64,000 nucleotides of DNA, taken from contig CM021312.1 of assembly GCA_010645155.1 (NCBI GenBank), forward strand, positions 10,766,598 to 10,830,597, read 5' to 3'. A program made the translations under genes and the position numbers. Below the pieces are notes generated by a model. That model saw only the letters and a program-made list of their open reading frames with translations. It searched no databases and was not told the origin of the DNA. Positions 1 to 11,344 of the stretch are shown one piece after another. Numbering within the stretch: position 1 is the stretch's first letter; each line of letters begins with the position of its first letter. The DNA comes from Tigriopus japonicus. Lineage: Eukaryota > Arthropoda > Copepoda > Harpacticoida > Harpacticidae.

Positions 1-690
1 CTCTCAGAGCGCACGTAAAACCTCTACGATCGCTACAACTGATCTCAAATCCTGGGTTAGGGCAGAGCCCATGAATGCTCTTGAAAACATACAGTATCAG
101 ATACCTTTCATACCTTCTCTGAGTACTGCACAGCCCTAACTTTTGGAGTCTCTCCCAATACGAGAGCTCTCTCATTCCTGTGATGTTCATAGTAAAACAT
201 TTTTGGACCTGCTCGACCTTTTGCAAACCTGCTGAACTCATTGGAGCCCAAATGGGTGAGGCATATTCAAGATTCGGCTGAACAATGGACTTGTACAGAG
301 TTAGCATCGTAATACTATCTCTGGACTTGAAAGTGCGATAGATGCACGCACGTTTTTCACGCACAATCCAGCCGCACGTTTGAAATGCCTTCCCCACTTT
401 CAACTGGATATGCTCATCAAACTTTCCATCATCTTGGACGACAACTCCCAAATCTCTCATGGACGATACCTGCTCAATATCACAACCTCCATTGTCTTGG
501 AGAGGAACATCTAATTTTGACGCCCCATACGTCATTGTGCGGAATTTCATCCCGTTCAATGCCATGTTACTCTCGCCAACCCAAGAGTAGACCTTCTCCA
601 AGTCCTCAACTAAACATTTCGAGTCCTGCCCATTCCTTCTACAAACTAATTTTGTGTCATCAGCATATGAAGAAATACTGACAGTTTATT
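1..690 (-). mobile_element. LINE (Jockey/CR1-type) 3' fragment, end of reverse transcriptase ORF
   Basis: Read on the minus strand this encodes the C-terminal part of a non-LTR retrotransposon ORF2: a thumb/C-terminal region with HLEYASPIWAPMSSAG, then YWERLQKLGL and RRYERYLILYVFK, all typical of Jockey/CR1-superfamily LINEs. The palm motif is absent, and the frame breaks near 230-250 and elsewhere, so it is a dead fragment. A 24-bp in-frame insertion at about 330-353 is missing from the near-identical copy at 63170-63760. The left edge lies outside the window. Confidence 0.85.
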
Positions 691-871
691 AATTTGACAG
701 TTTTATTGGTCTAAACTTCTTGTCCCTACTCATAACATGATATACAGAATAAAAATGTAAGTCTTTCCGGACATATAGACAAACGCCCCCATGTGGGAAA
801 ATGGGCTTATTAGGTCGTACTCTATCACAACGAACCAGCCTCAAATCACTGTCGATTGGTTTTATTTTCAG

Positions 872-3800
872 CCCTCCTCATGGTTGCCTTCAGTACCATA
901 CATCAATCAACGGGCATATCAAGACCTTCAACTTCGATGGACCCACCGGACATTTGGCTAATCAGAGGTTATTACTTATAAGATTGTTAAGGGAAAGGCT
1001 CAAGATTAGGGCTCGGGCAAGGTTGCGAAATGCAACTTGCACCAAAAATTGCAACTTTTGGCCAACTTAGGCAATATTAGCATCTTTTCGATTATTTTGC
1101 AACAAACAGCAACTTCTGGTTTTTTTTTGTCTCGATTACTGCAATCTCTTAGGGAATTGTTCGAATTACATATTTTACAAGACTTTTACACCACCTTTGC
1201 AAAGATTTAATAGTTGTTTGTTTTTATTTTAGATTAAATTGTGCAAAGCAAAATTATGTTGTTTTGGAAGCAAAAGTTTAAGAAAAGATACTTTACGTTA
1301 TCAACTTTTGCCAAGAGTTGAGACATATTTTTGGTCAAATTTAATATTTTTCTGTCAAAAAGTGACATTTTTAAGACAGAAAATGGCAACTTTTCAGCAA
1401 CTTTGAGTGCAATTCCAACATAAAAACATTGCAACCTTCGGGCTAAAAGACTTCTGGTCTTTGTGCAAAGTGCCAAGAATTGTAACAATACAAAAGACTA
1501 GCAAAAAATGGCAGAATAAACACCTGATTTTCCAATAGAGTTCTCAAATTTGGCAAAGGGAGAAACGATTTTGCAAATACTGTACGTTATACTTTTGGTG
1601 TTATTTCCTTTGTCTTCTTTTCATGGAGACACTTGGTTCTAAGTGGGATCAAATAATCTCATGCGTGTGCTCTTATATCTGTAGTGGCTCTAACGAAAAC
1701 TATATACAGTCAGGAGCAAAAGTATTCGTAACCTCGAAAATTTTATTGATTTTTAAATGATACTCGATTTTTGAAAAATACATTTAAGAACCATTTTGCT
1801 CCTTAGTTTTTCTTTTATCATTTAAAAGCTATGAAACTTTCTTTTTAAAAATTTACAAGATTTTGGTTAAAAAACTGCTCAGAACATGTTTTAGACCAAG
1901 AGCAAAAGTATTCGTAACATTTTGTCAATAGTTTATTGAATGCCCTTTTTGCTGAATTACACTTAAGAGACGTTTTTTATAATCATTTACAAGATTTTTA
2001 CATACATCTGAAGGAATGTTAGCCCATTCTTCATAACAGATTTGCTCCAGTTCGTCAATTGTCTTTGGACGTCTTGCACAGATACGGACTTTTAATTCTC
2101 TCCAAAGGTTTTCAATTGGATTAAGGTCCGGATTCATGGAGGGCCAGTCCAAGACCTTAATCCGATTGTCCTTCAACCATTTCTTGACCAAAATGCTGTT
2201 GTGCTTAGGGTCGTTGTCGTGCCTGAAGACGAACTGTCGACCAAGCCGAAGTTTCCGCGCTGAACTCTGGAGATTCTCAGCCAAGATATCCCGATAGTCT
2301 TCTTTTTTCATTGTCCCATGAATTCTCACGAGGTTACCGGTGCCTTTGGCGGAAAAGGAGCCCCATAACATGATCGATCCTCCACCGTGCTTGACCGTAG
2401 GGATGGTGTTTTTTGGATGAAACGCTTCTCCTTTACGTCGCCAAATCCTTTGAACATCGTTGTGACCAAAAAGCTCAACCTTTGTCTCATCTGACCAAAG
2501 AATCCTAGACCAAAAGTCACTGGTCTTGTCAAGGTACTTCTTGGCAAATTCCAAGCGAGCCTTCAAGTGTCTATCCTTGAGCAAGGGAGTCTTCCGTGGG
2601 CGACAAGACTTCAATCCTGCTTTGTGAAGTGAGCGAGCAACAATAAACCTCGAAATGGACAATCCATTTTCACTGAGACTGTTCCGGATGTCCTTGAGCG
2701 TTCGTTGTTCGAGGATTATTTGTGACCTCTCTGACAATCTTCCTCTCAAGTCTGGCTGACAGTTTCCTTGGACGACCGGATCTTGGGAGGTTCTCAACCG
2801 TTCCGTTCTTTTGTGCCTTCTTCACGACGTACTGAATCGTTGAAATCGGGATGTCCAGAAGCTTTGAAATGGCTCTGTAACCCTTGCCTCCATGATGAAG
2901 ACTTACTATCTTCAACTTCAAGTCCTTGTCGAGCTCCTTGACCTTGGTCATGATTGGCTGACTGTGAAGCAATTGTTCAATTCCGTAAAATTTATAAGAT
3001 CCAAGAAAGATCTAGAAAATCTTGGAAAAAAGGAGACTAAATGACTTTTCTCCGGCTTTCCAGAATGTTCTACATCTTTCGATCAATTTTTTCTGATGAA
3101 AAATCTGGTTATAAACCTATTTTGTTAACTTTTTTGCGCGTTACGAATACTTTTGCACTATCTAAAATTTTATTTTTAATAATTAAAAGTTAGTTTCAGA
3201 CATTTTTATAAAACAATTGCGGGAAACTGGTATTATTCTTAATCGGAAAAAAATATTACATTCTTACAAACTTCTTAGCATAGTATTTAATTGGATATAA
3301 AGGATTTTCTGGTTTTCTCGTCACGTTACAAATACTTTTGCTCCTGACTGTACCTGATATGATTATAAATCGATACACTTAACTAATTATTGAAGCATGA
3401 TACTCTTTCAGACACACTTTGTGTATTCGTCAATCTAAAGGTTATTGTTGTGTTGAGTACCAAGTATGTCCTCCTCCGATTATGAACCCATTTCGCATTG
3501 ATTCGGCCATGAATCCTATAAGAGAATCTAATTGTGGAACAACTCCAGATGATCATGATTATGTTCTTATTCCTGGTAGGCCCAGTAACTTTCCATCCCA
3601 AAAAATAATTATAAAAAAATATAGGATGATTGTCTTTCAGGAGCCTCAGCAACTTGTTCAAGGGACACCAATCGGAAATTGAGGAGCAAATTTTGTGGAT
3701 CAACCCTCAATGTTTTAGAAATGCCAATGGAAAACGCACCTATTTGTGGTGAGGTCATATCTTAGATTACCCTTTAGTTCTGGTTATCTTACTTACGGTC

Positions 3801-5195
3801 TTCCTTGGATAACCACAATTTTGCTACAACAAAATCAAATATTTCGGCCCTAAGATGGCCGAACTATTGACTATAGTCATTAACTAGTGACTATTTTTGT
3901 CATGTTGAAGAAAGTTACTGGGATTAGATAATTCCGATAAATTTTCTCTTTGTTTTAGAAGGGCGCAAAATTTTATAGCTTTTCTAATTTGGAAATTCCA
4001 ACCGGTCATTTTTGAATGCAAAAAAAGTTAAAACAGAAACTTTGGATGAAGGTGCCGTGAATGTTCATATTATGAAGCCTATTTTTATTGTTCTTGCTTC
4101 AACAACAACGTACTAAAAGGCTATTTATTTCTAAAAGTTTGAAATAATATTCCGCATTTGAAATTTTATCAAAACATTCTTTTCGTGTACCTCAAAGTAA
4201 ACTTGATGAAACCATTGTATAACTTATTTATTCAATGATTGTTTGTGTTTTGGAAAATCTCGCAACCTTTGACTAGAAATTTGATTACCAAAAGCCTAAG
4301 AAGATCAAAATAACGTGAAAATTTGTAAATCTTCGGATTTTTGCATAACCATATTATTGCTCTACTTCAAAAATCACAAAGGATAAGAAATGTTATGAAT
4401 TGATCAAGATTACTTTGTTTTAGCGAGTTTTACTTTGACTTCAAACTGAAAGCTGAAACTCTTCAGTCTGAAAAAACGTTTTTCGAATTCTGGGCCGGTC
4501 AGAGAAAAATCTAATCAAATCAGTGGTCGGACTGGTTATTCAAAGCTCGCAAACTTAATTTCAACTTGAATGGCTGAAATGTATGTCAATAAGAGTAATT
4601 TGAGGCATAGACCAATCTTCCGACCAAACAAGTGAACCTCACCTACAATCGCCCAAAAGGGCCAATTTGTCTCTCACTTCTACGCGTATGTACTGCGGCT
4701 GTTAAAAATTTCAAAACGTTGTTTCTGGTAAACAGAGGAAGGGATGATGCTGAAATTCAGCTAACGACATCTTTAAATGCCTGTCGTATCAATCTCATCA
4801 AAACAAAATTATTTACTTGAATGGAATTTGATTTATGAAAAATCCACAACAGGAAGCCCGAAGAGAGGTTTACATGTGTTGCATCTTCCTGGGAATGCCC
4901 TACTTATCCAACTTACTCCTTATCTGCCTTCAATGTTCTTTGTTGGTGGCCTTTTTGACCAGATAAATACTCCCTATAAATATTTTTTTCAGACTGCTCT
5001 CCTCCTTTTGAAGTTTCCTTTGTTACGGATAACACTGTACCGGTGAATCAATTGCCAACCCCACAAGGTAAAACAAAAAGCGGTTTTGAGCTCTTTTTAT
5101 TCGGTATCACATTCAATTGATCTTTTATTAAAAATGATATATTTTACACTTTGCTGTTAGGTGTTTGCCTTGTTTATAGACAAGTTCTCTGTTGA
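872..5195 (+). CDS. CUB-like secreted protein, 3' five exons (5' end outside window)
   Basis: I join exons 872-967, 3412-3575, 3641-3748, 4993-5067 and 5161-5195 (stop 5193-5195). Every junction is GT/AG and phases match (2, 1, 1, 1). The joined peptide of about 158 residues carries PPHGCLQYHT, HLANQRHTLCIRQSKGYCC, EYQVC, DYVLIPGASATC, KFCGSTLNV and PICDCSPPFEVSFVTDN. This cysteine spacing matches the C-terminal half of arthropod secreted proteins with a divergent animal CUB domain, whose molecular role is generally unknown. It ends in GVCLVYRQVLC, a usual terminus of such proteins. The signal peptide and N-terminal exons must lie upstream; the only upstream sequence visible is LINE debris. 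The 2.4 kb first intron contains a Tc1-type element. No exon is broken, so the gene may be functional. Confidence 0.75.
1707..3350 (-). mobile_element. Tc1-type DNA transposon, 1.64 kb, with IR/DR-style ends
   Basis: The element is bounded by TA at 1705-1706 and 3351-3352. Terminal repeats begin CAGTCAGGAGCAAAAGTATT and pair with the right end at 3324-3350. A second related motif, AGCAAAAGTATTCGTAAC, lies about 200 bp inside the left end (1901-1918), with its inverse near 3141-3158. Each end therefore has outer and inner repeats, as in IR/DR-type Tc1 elements. It sits in an intron of the CUB-like gene, with its transposase on the opposite strand. Confidence 0.93.
1925..2972 (-). pseudogene. 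Tc1-family transposase (DD34E), one frameshift
   Basis: Two minus-strand reading frames cover the whole transposase. The N-terminal frame (2972 to about 2710) has the paired-type helix-turn-helix DNA-binding region: DKDLKLKIVSLHHGGKGYRAI, cut short here, then the linker RSGRPRKLS. The C-terminal frame (about 2710 to 1925) has all three catalytic acidic residues in WSDETK, HDNDPKH and NPIENLW, so this is a DD34E enzyme. The frames switch at a local AACGAACG repeat near 2698-2705. A 4-bp duplication there would explain the break, and it is the only lesion I see, so the copy looks young. It ends at a TAA after GHSINY. Confidence 0.92.
4530..4850. repeat. Dispersed repeat, uninterrupted copy 1
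   Basis: This is the uninterrupted counterpart of 33300-34990. It lies in the third visible intron (3749-4992) of the CUB-like gene. There is no coding content; the open frames here are incidental. Confidence 0.65.
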
Positions 5196-5247
5196 TATAA
5201 AAATATGGTCTTATTCTTGTTATGACCAATATTTATAAGTTTGAGAA

Positions 5248-5253
5248 AATAAA
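5248..5253 (+). terminator. AATAAA polyadenylation signal of the CUB-like gene
   Basis: AATAAA lies 53 bp after the proposed stop codon at 5193-5195, on the same strand. Confidence 0.6.
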
Positions 5254-5661
5254 CTTTGAATGTACAAGTTGAAACATAGTTCCTCCAAGTGTTTAAATCT
5301 GAGAACTTGATGAGCAAATCAATAGATACGGACAACATTTGTTTTTGTTTTTTGTATCATTAGCACTATTTCATGAATTAATTAGTACAACATTCTTAAT
5401 TATCTTTATAATATTATTTCTATATCTTTAATTATTTATAAGAAAAGCATAACACTGTATTGGTATTTTTGATGATTGTGAGGAGAATTGTGCTCATAAG
5501 TAAAAGCAAACACTCTTATTTAATAAAAATACAATGAAATTCAAAATCTTAGGGTCAAAATTTCATTGCTCAAGATTATCTTCTAGCTAGATAAAATTTG
5601 ATTACGCGGAAAAAATACATAATGCAACGTCCAATAATAATGCAACGTCCAATATCAGCGA

Positions 5662-5667
5662 TTTATT
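5662..5667 (-). terminator. AATAAA polyadenylation signal of chitinase copy 1
   Basis: TTTATT on the plus strand gives AATAAA on the minus strand about 90 bp beyond the chitinase stop codon. A short tandem duplication, AATGCAACGTCCAAT, lies just beyond it at about 5620-5655. Confidence 0.55.
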
Positions 5668-5754
5668 GACACTATGACAAGATGTTTCTACTTGGAAGAC
5701 TTGCAAGACAGTTTCAGCATTGATGTCAAATAGCAATTAACAAAAGTCAGCATC

Positions 5755-7189
5755 TCAAATTTCACAGACTGGGGCTGGTTTGGTGCCACAAGTCTCGTCA
5801 ATGGGATTGAAAGAGTTCCCGGAAAATAATTGAGTGTTGATTTCCTTCAAGAGGGGATAGCGAGTGGCAGAGTAGTCACCATTAAAATCATCCATGTCCA
5901 CGGAATACATCATAACGCCTCCAAGGTTCAAGGCATTGGCCATCTGAGCCTTCAAACCAACGGATTGGACATCTTCATAGCCAATCCAGTATTTGCCATT
6001 AACCATGTAGGGCACACGTTGACAATCATCTCGAACAACAGTCCAAGCTTTAGGAGTGGCACCTGGCAAGTAGGAGAGGGAATCATCTTGTTGGATCTTG
6101 AGGATCTCTTGGAAGCTCCAAGAGCCACTGTCGTGCATAATGGGTCCAGGGTTGATTGAGCCAGCAGCGGGGCAATAAAGGCCATTGTTGGAAGCATCTT
6201 CCAACATGAATCCATTGCCATAGGCAGGAATGCCCATGAGCAACTTGGCAGGATCGCCACCCTTTTGGAGGAGATATCGAATCCCATCGTAGACGTTGTA
6301 GCCATATCCAGGGTGCATCACGTCTTCTTCTTCATTGATCCGGAACAAAGGAGCGTCGTGGGCGGTGAATCTGGGGAAGGACAGGTTATAGCAGTATGAA
6401 ATCAGCTTGAACCAAATTTAATGCATTCTTGTGACCGCTTACTCATGGCCGTTGTAGTAGGAATGGAAATCATATGAAATGATGCTCAAGAAATCGGCAT
6501 TCTCCGATAGGAATGGAATGTCGTAGCCCAAATCAACCCTGTCATACTCCGGGAAGATAGCCAAACTAAGAACAAGCCCATTCAGGTCAAAAGCAGCCTT
6601 CATCTCGCCAACCAGAAGGTCAAGATTGCGCTTGTCATCCTCCCCTGGGAACTCCCAATCAATGTCAAGACCCTTGAACCCATATCGTTGAAGATAGTCC
6701 ACAGAGCCGTCAATGAAGGCTTGTCGCTTGACTGGATCTCGGGCCATATCCGAGAACTTTTGAGGTCCTTCAGTGTATCCACCCACGGACAACATGGGGG
6801 TGAATGTCTCTGAAGCCAATGAGGTGAATCGTCGGTAGGAGTCAAAATTGCACTCTCCAATGCCGCAATCCGAAGGACCAAGATCGTACCAAGGATCCAC
6901 TGGCATCAGAGACCACGTGACAGTATCGATGTCGGCATAAGCATAGATTCCATGGGTACACAAAGTGGGGTCAATCCAGGTGACATCAAAATGTCCCGGA
7001 TCCTCCCTAGAACAAGAATCACAATAAAATCTTATTTTTGGCCCCTGTTAGAAGGATATTGAGAACTTACCTATAATGAGCCCAACTACTGAAGTAGCAG
7101 ACCAGAAGCTTGTCGGATTGTTGGACCCCTTGAGCTTCTTGAATAGTTGAGATGGCCAAAATGGCCAAGACCAAACCAAACACTTTCAT
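5755..7189 (-). CDS. GH18 chitinase, copy 1 (three exons, 432 residues)
   Basis: Exons on the minus strand are 7189-7071, 7006-6443 and 6370-5755 (119, 564 and 616 nt); both junctions are GT/AG and in phase. It encodes a secreted glycoside hydrolase family 18 protein that should cleave beta-1,4-N-acetylglucosamine chains or bind chitin. Visible are a signal peptide (about 1-20), CYFSSWAHYR (31-40), SVGG (113-116), the catalytic KGLDIDWE (151-158) with Glu158 as expected acid, ISYD, and GGVMMYSVDMDDF near the end. The usual first Asp of DxxDxDxE is Lys151, while the last Asp and Glu are kept. No chitin-binding domain follows; the protein ends shortly after CGTKPAPVC. The start is the first ATG before the signal peptide, about 72 bp from a TATA box. 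Confidence 0.95.
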
Positions 7190-7260
7190 TCTATTGTGTT
7201 TTTGTAGTCGCACCTGGCAAGTGAAGTTTGCAAAGTGATTTCTTATCTCAATGAACATCA

Positions 7261-7268
7261 CTTTTATA
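7261..7268 (-). promoter_or_regulatory. TATA box of chitinase copy 1
   Basis: TATAAAAG on the minus strand, 72 bp before the ATG. The second chitinase gene has the same octamer 85 bp before its ATG. Confidence 0.65.
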
Positions 7269-7269
7269 C

Positions 7270-8161
7270 GTCTTATCCTGACAATGTTTGCATCTTTGAT
7301 ATCAAATACATATACACCAATTGAGATAAAAGTTCTTACAAGCATATCTGTTGGTTATTCTCTTGAGAGATAAAGACCTCAAGCGTTTGAAAACCCAAAA
7401 TTTTGAAAAAAAACATGCGAATGACTGAAATCCTTTTTCAAGTTAACGTAACCGTTTTCTAAATAAAGGTTTTCCTAACCCCATTTACCGATAAAACAAC
7501 ACGTTTCTTGAAAAGTAGGTTTTTAACAATGCAGCTTTGTTATGATTTTCAACACATGTTGCTAAATTATGGTTCATGAATGTTTATGTTGCATTTGACA
7601 CCATTTACAATGTCGGAAAAGCAAATGCATCTTCAGAGCCTTTTTAAAAGCTTCCCGCATTTTTTTTTTTCAATTCATAGCACTATTTCAAAAAACGGGA
7701 GTCTAGGAATTGATATACAACTTTAATTCAGCTTAAAAGGCCATATTGATCAAGAAATTCGAAATGAATCCGTTAATCAATGATGTTAACCTTCTACCTT
7801 TTGTTGGTGACAAAAAAAATGTAATCTTTACCCTTTGCAGCCTCAAAGGTACATTTTAGTGGGTCACGGTGTGTATTTGGGCTCAAGAAGTCATTTTTAA
7901 ATTCCAAAAACTTTTGAGACCACTTTTAAGAAGTGAATGCAATTCAGAACATTTATTTGTTTTTGGTTAAATAGGTCATTGGCAAAAACGCTATTATGTT
8001 GCTTAAAACACATTTCAAGAATTAATTTGTCTAAAGTCCATGTACTTAAGGCAGCGTTGTTCCAATATACTTTGGAAATTTATACTTTGGGTCATTAGAT
8101 CAATTCAGACAAATAGGAAAGTATATTTCGACAATATTTTAGCTAGACACACGCATAAGAC
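7270..8161. other. AT-rich upstream region, no gene seen
   Basis: This lies between the chitinase promoter and a mariner fragment. I see only short unsupported reading frames and A/T runs. It may hold distal control sequence for the chitinase. Confidence 0.4.
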
Positions 8162-8163
8162 TA

Positions 8164-9011
8164 CACGGTGCAGAAGAGAAGACTGCGTGTGTAGATGAAA
8201 AAAAACTATAATGGCTATAACTTTGTTAATCTTAATATAATTTGATTAAAACGTTCAGGGGGTTTAAATAGCAAGTTAAATTCAACTAATCATCAGTATG
8301 GCTACCATTGGCCGGAATTACTGCCTCCAAACGGCCATGGAAAGATCAGAAGGTCTTCACGATGGTCTCAGTCAAAATGGCACTCCACTCGGTCTCAAGG
8401 GCAGCCTTCAGGGCTTCATATTTCTGTGGGGTGGGGTGCAAGCTCTTGGCTCAATGACGCCTTAAAAAAAGTCCAGGGGATTAAGATAAGGAGGGGCCAA
8501 AGGTCCTTGGAGGTTTGAGTACAGCCACTCCTGCATGATCTTGGCTGTGTGGCAGGGGGCACCGTCCTGCGTAGTTGCCGTTGGGGTAGGTGGTGTCAAG
8601 CCAGGGCTTCACTTTGGTGTGGAGCTCCTCTAGGTACTCCTTGGTGCCCATTTTCAGGTCTTTTGGGCACCAGATTGGTGCCATCTTGTTGTGTCTTATG
8701 CCACAATGCCAAGCATTATGCCACTGATGGGGAACTTGGTCCGGTTTATAGGGGATAGCGCTGACGGTCTGTAACCTGACGCCCAAGGTGGCGGCAATCT
8801 CTTTTTGTGCCACTTGGGCGTTGGACAAATTGGGTATCCTTTGGTTTCGGGATTCCATTTTAAGTTTGTTTTCAAGGATTAACCAGTTTTTCATTTCAAT
8901 CGGAAGACAAAGGTTTTAAGATTCTAGTGTCAAAATTTCCGTCAAAAAATATTATTTTTGACGGCTCTGCAGCAAATTTAAGACCTGAGCAGTTTTCTCT
9001 TCCGCACCCTG
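8164..9011 (-). mobile_element. Internally deleted mariner-family element, 848 bp
   Basis: Flanking TA dinucleotides (8162-8163, 9012-9013) border inverted ends that match at most positions: CACGGTGCAGAAGAGAAGAC on the left pairs with the right end at about 8990-9011. The minus strand encodes transposase scraps: APIWCPKDLKMGTKEYLEEL, cut here, KPWLDTTYPNGNY, QDGAPCHTAKIMQEWL in another frame, then PYLNPLDF. Stops and shifts follow, and the HTH region is mostly deleted. It is a dead, shortened relative of the fragment at 19078-19566. Confidence 0.8.
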
Positions 9012-9013
9012 TA

Positions 9014-10471
9014 CTTGAGGATGGGATTGAAGAAAATGTTCAAACAATTATCTTTAAGCATGTTTTCGATGACCTTAAAACCCGCCCGTCACCTAATCAA
9101 CAGAATTCAAATTTATATGCAGTATTGCATTAATACCTCAAAAACTTTTTGGAATTTAAAAATGACTTCTTGAGCTCAAATATACCCCGTGGGTTGTTAT
9201 CCGAAACTTTCAACTAACTTGGATAATGATATATTATTCCATCGGAAATTAGTGGAAGGCTGCTTGCAAATCAGTCAATCCAGGGGGATCTTCATGAACC
9301 CTTAAGAGTTCGAAGATCTTTGAAACGATATAAGGTGCAATAGATAAAAGTGTCCTTGATAAGTTACGTAAAACAATATATACCTCGCAAACCCTTGGCC
9401 TTGGTTTGCAGCACTTCAAAAGTAAAGCAGATCAACAACATTCAATTGCACCGATATGTAATTATCTCAGTGTTTTTCTTTTAGGTTGAACCTGTACTGC
9501 CAAAAACGGCATCGGTTTACTTGCTAAAACCCCTTTTTTTGTCACTGACTTTTGCACGTTCTTCATACATGGTGATCCTTTCCTTTCAAAAAAAAGTTAC
9601 ATTCAAAAGCCTTGCTTTCCATGCAAATTCTCATTTTTCAATTTTTTCGCTTCTTTCGTCACGTGATGATGACGTCATCATTATTGGCGGAAAAAAAGTT
9701 CGGAAGACCTGTGTTTCTGATGAGTGTGCGAGGTAACTAAAACAAAGGTTTAGGCCTGGTAATTGCAACAATGCCTTTCTTATCTGCACAACTTGAAGTT
9801 AAAATAGCAATTCTTGACATTGTTTTAACAAAAAAGTATGTTTTGTTGCTTATATCTAAAAATTTTCCTCCAGAAGTTGAAAGGGTTCTTCCGAACATTG
9901 AAATTAGGAATGCCCAACTTTGAATAACACGATGGCCAGAGGAGATCGGTTCCTGGGGCAACTAAACCAAAAAACAAATAATTTGTTTAAGTGAAAGCTT
10001 CCAATTTCTCCATTTGTTTTCATATTACTTTGCGATAATTCTCAACCTACATTAACCATACCATTGCCCATCAATGCAACATTTTTCGAAAATATGACCC
10101 TTGAGACATTTTTTGGCAAGCCTATACTGCTGACGGCAGCAGGTCCGTAAAATGATATGGTAATCACTCCCATTGCGATTATCCACAGAAACTAAATTCT
10201 TTGCTTTAGTTTGGCAACCCTTTTGTGGTACATAAAAAGTGAGTTTATTGCAAAATGAACTGACATTTTTTGGTACTATTTACTAAACTGAACACTTCTA
10301 GAGCGTGTAGTGATGTATGCGGTCGCTTTGTTTGACAAATTTCAATCGCAAAAAAATCACTTTTGACCAATCTAATAAACTTCCAGCCTTGGAAGCCAAG
10401 GTTAAGTATGCTTGTAAAATATGAAGTGCTTCGCAAATAAAAATCCTGAATTTAAAAGTTGCTTGAAGACG
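9014..10471. other. Intergenic, nothing recognised
   Basis: Only short open frames without recognisable motifs. A palindromic GTGATGATGACGTCATCATT lies near 9663-9682 and contains TGACGTCA, a consensus CRE/ATF-type octamer, but there is no gene beside it. Confidence 0.35.
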
Positions 10472-11342
10472 AACTCTGACACGAAAGTCCTGTCGCAATA
10501 TTGATCCATTTTTTTCATGACATAATATATTTGAACAATCGAACATCCAATATTCCCCGAAATTGATCTCTTCTCGTGGGAATGATATTTGATTCGATAT
10601 CAAACGAATTCAAGGGTGAGGGTTGTTCAAAGTTTACCCACACATTTTCATAAACGGTCAAGATCAATGAGCTGATAAATCATTGTGGATTGTAAGGTTT
10701 TAGTTGTTTTTGGTGTCCAGACTACTCCCCTTTCTCCACGGCCAATTAAAACTTAACTCCCAAATGCACTGTTATTTCACAATGGTGTAAAGTGAGCAAG
10801 AACCCAGTATGAAGAGCTCCACGGACAAAACTGTGTCACCTGCTGTTTCGGCAATGATGTGTCTCTTATTTGTTTGTGAATTACATTATGACCTACCACA
10901 AAAATATTTTAGAAGCTAGTTGGGGCACGCTAAATATTTGATAATTTCAATCAGTCTGCTTTTGAGTTGTCAAACTACTAGGTTGATACCACAGAAAAAA
11001 AGATGTCACGCAAGATCCCCAAGAGGACTACCAGAAACTTGTAAGACTAAAGGAGTAGAACGGCATATTCTAAAAAAGGTTTTCTATTTCCTTTCATGGT
11101 CGGGTTTTGACATTTCCAACCTCCATGTAATGTGAAATTTATGAACATATGACTTTCACCTACATATTTGTTCAGAGCGTAAAAAAGCATTTTCTGAAAG
11201 TGCCATTTTTTTTCGTTTAGTTCTCCGTCGTTTAAGGTAGTACCGCAGAACATCAGCTGTTTTTTTTAATGTTGTGTTTCGTCAAGCCTGTCTTATCTTG
11301 GTTCAAGGTATGATTGAGACACAACTTTCGTGTCATGGTGCA
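10472..11342. mobile_element. Non-autonomous element related to the 600-bp one at 29781
   Basis: Left end CTGACACGAAAGTCCTGTCG and right end ACAACTTTCGTGTCATGGTG are inverted relatives of each other and of the ends of 29781-30380. Interior similarity includes AACATCCAATATTCCCCGAA, a shared block around the two-step TCTCC segment, and GTTGGGGCACGC. No transposase is encoded. Exact borders are uncertain, and it may carry an internal insertion. Confidence 0.5.
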
Positions 11343-11344
11343 AA

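Noticed and set aside
5830..6305. Plus-strand and second minus-strand frames of about 110-117 codons over chitinase exon 3
   Set aside because: Shadows of the GH18 coding frame. They repeat in copy 2 only because the genes are alike.
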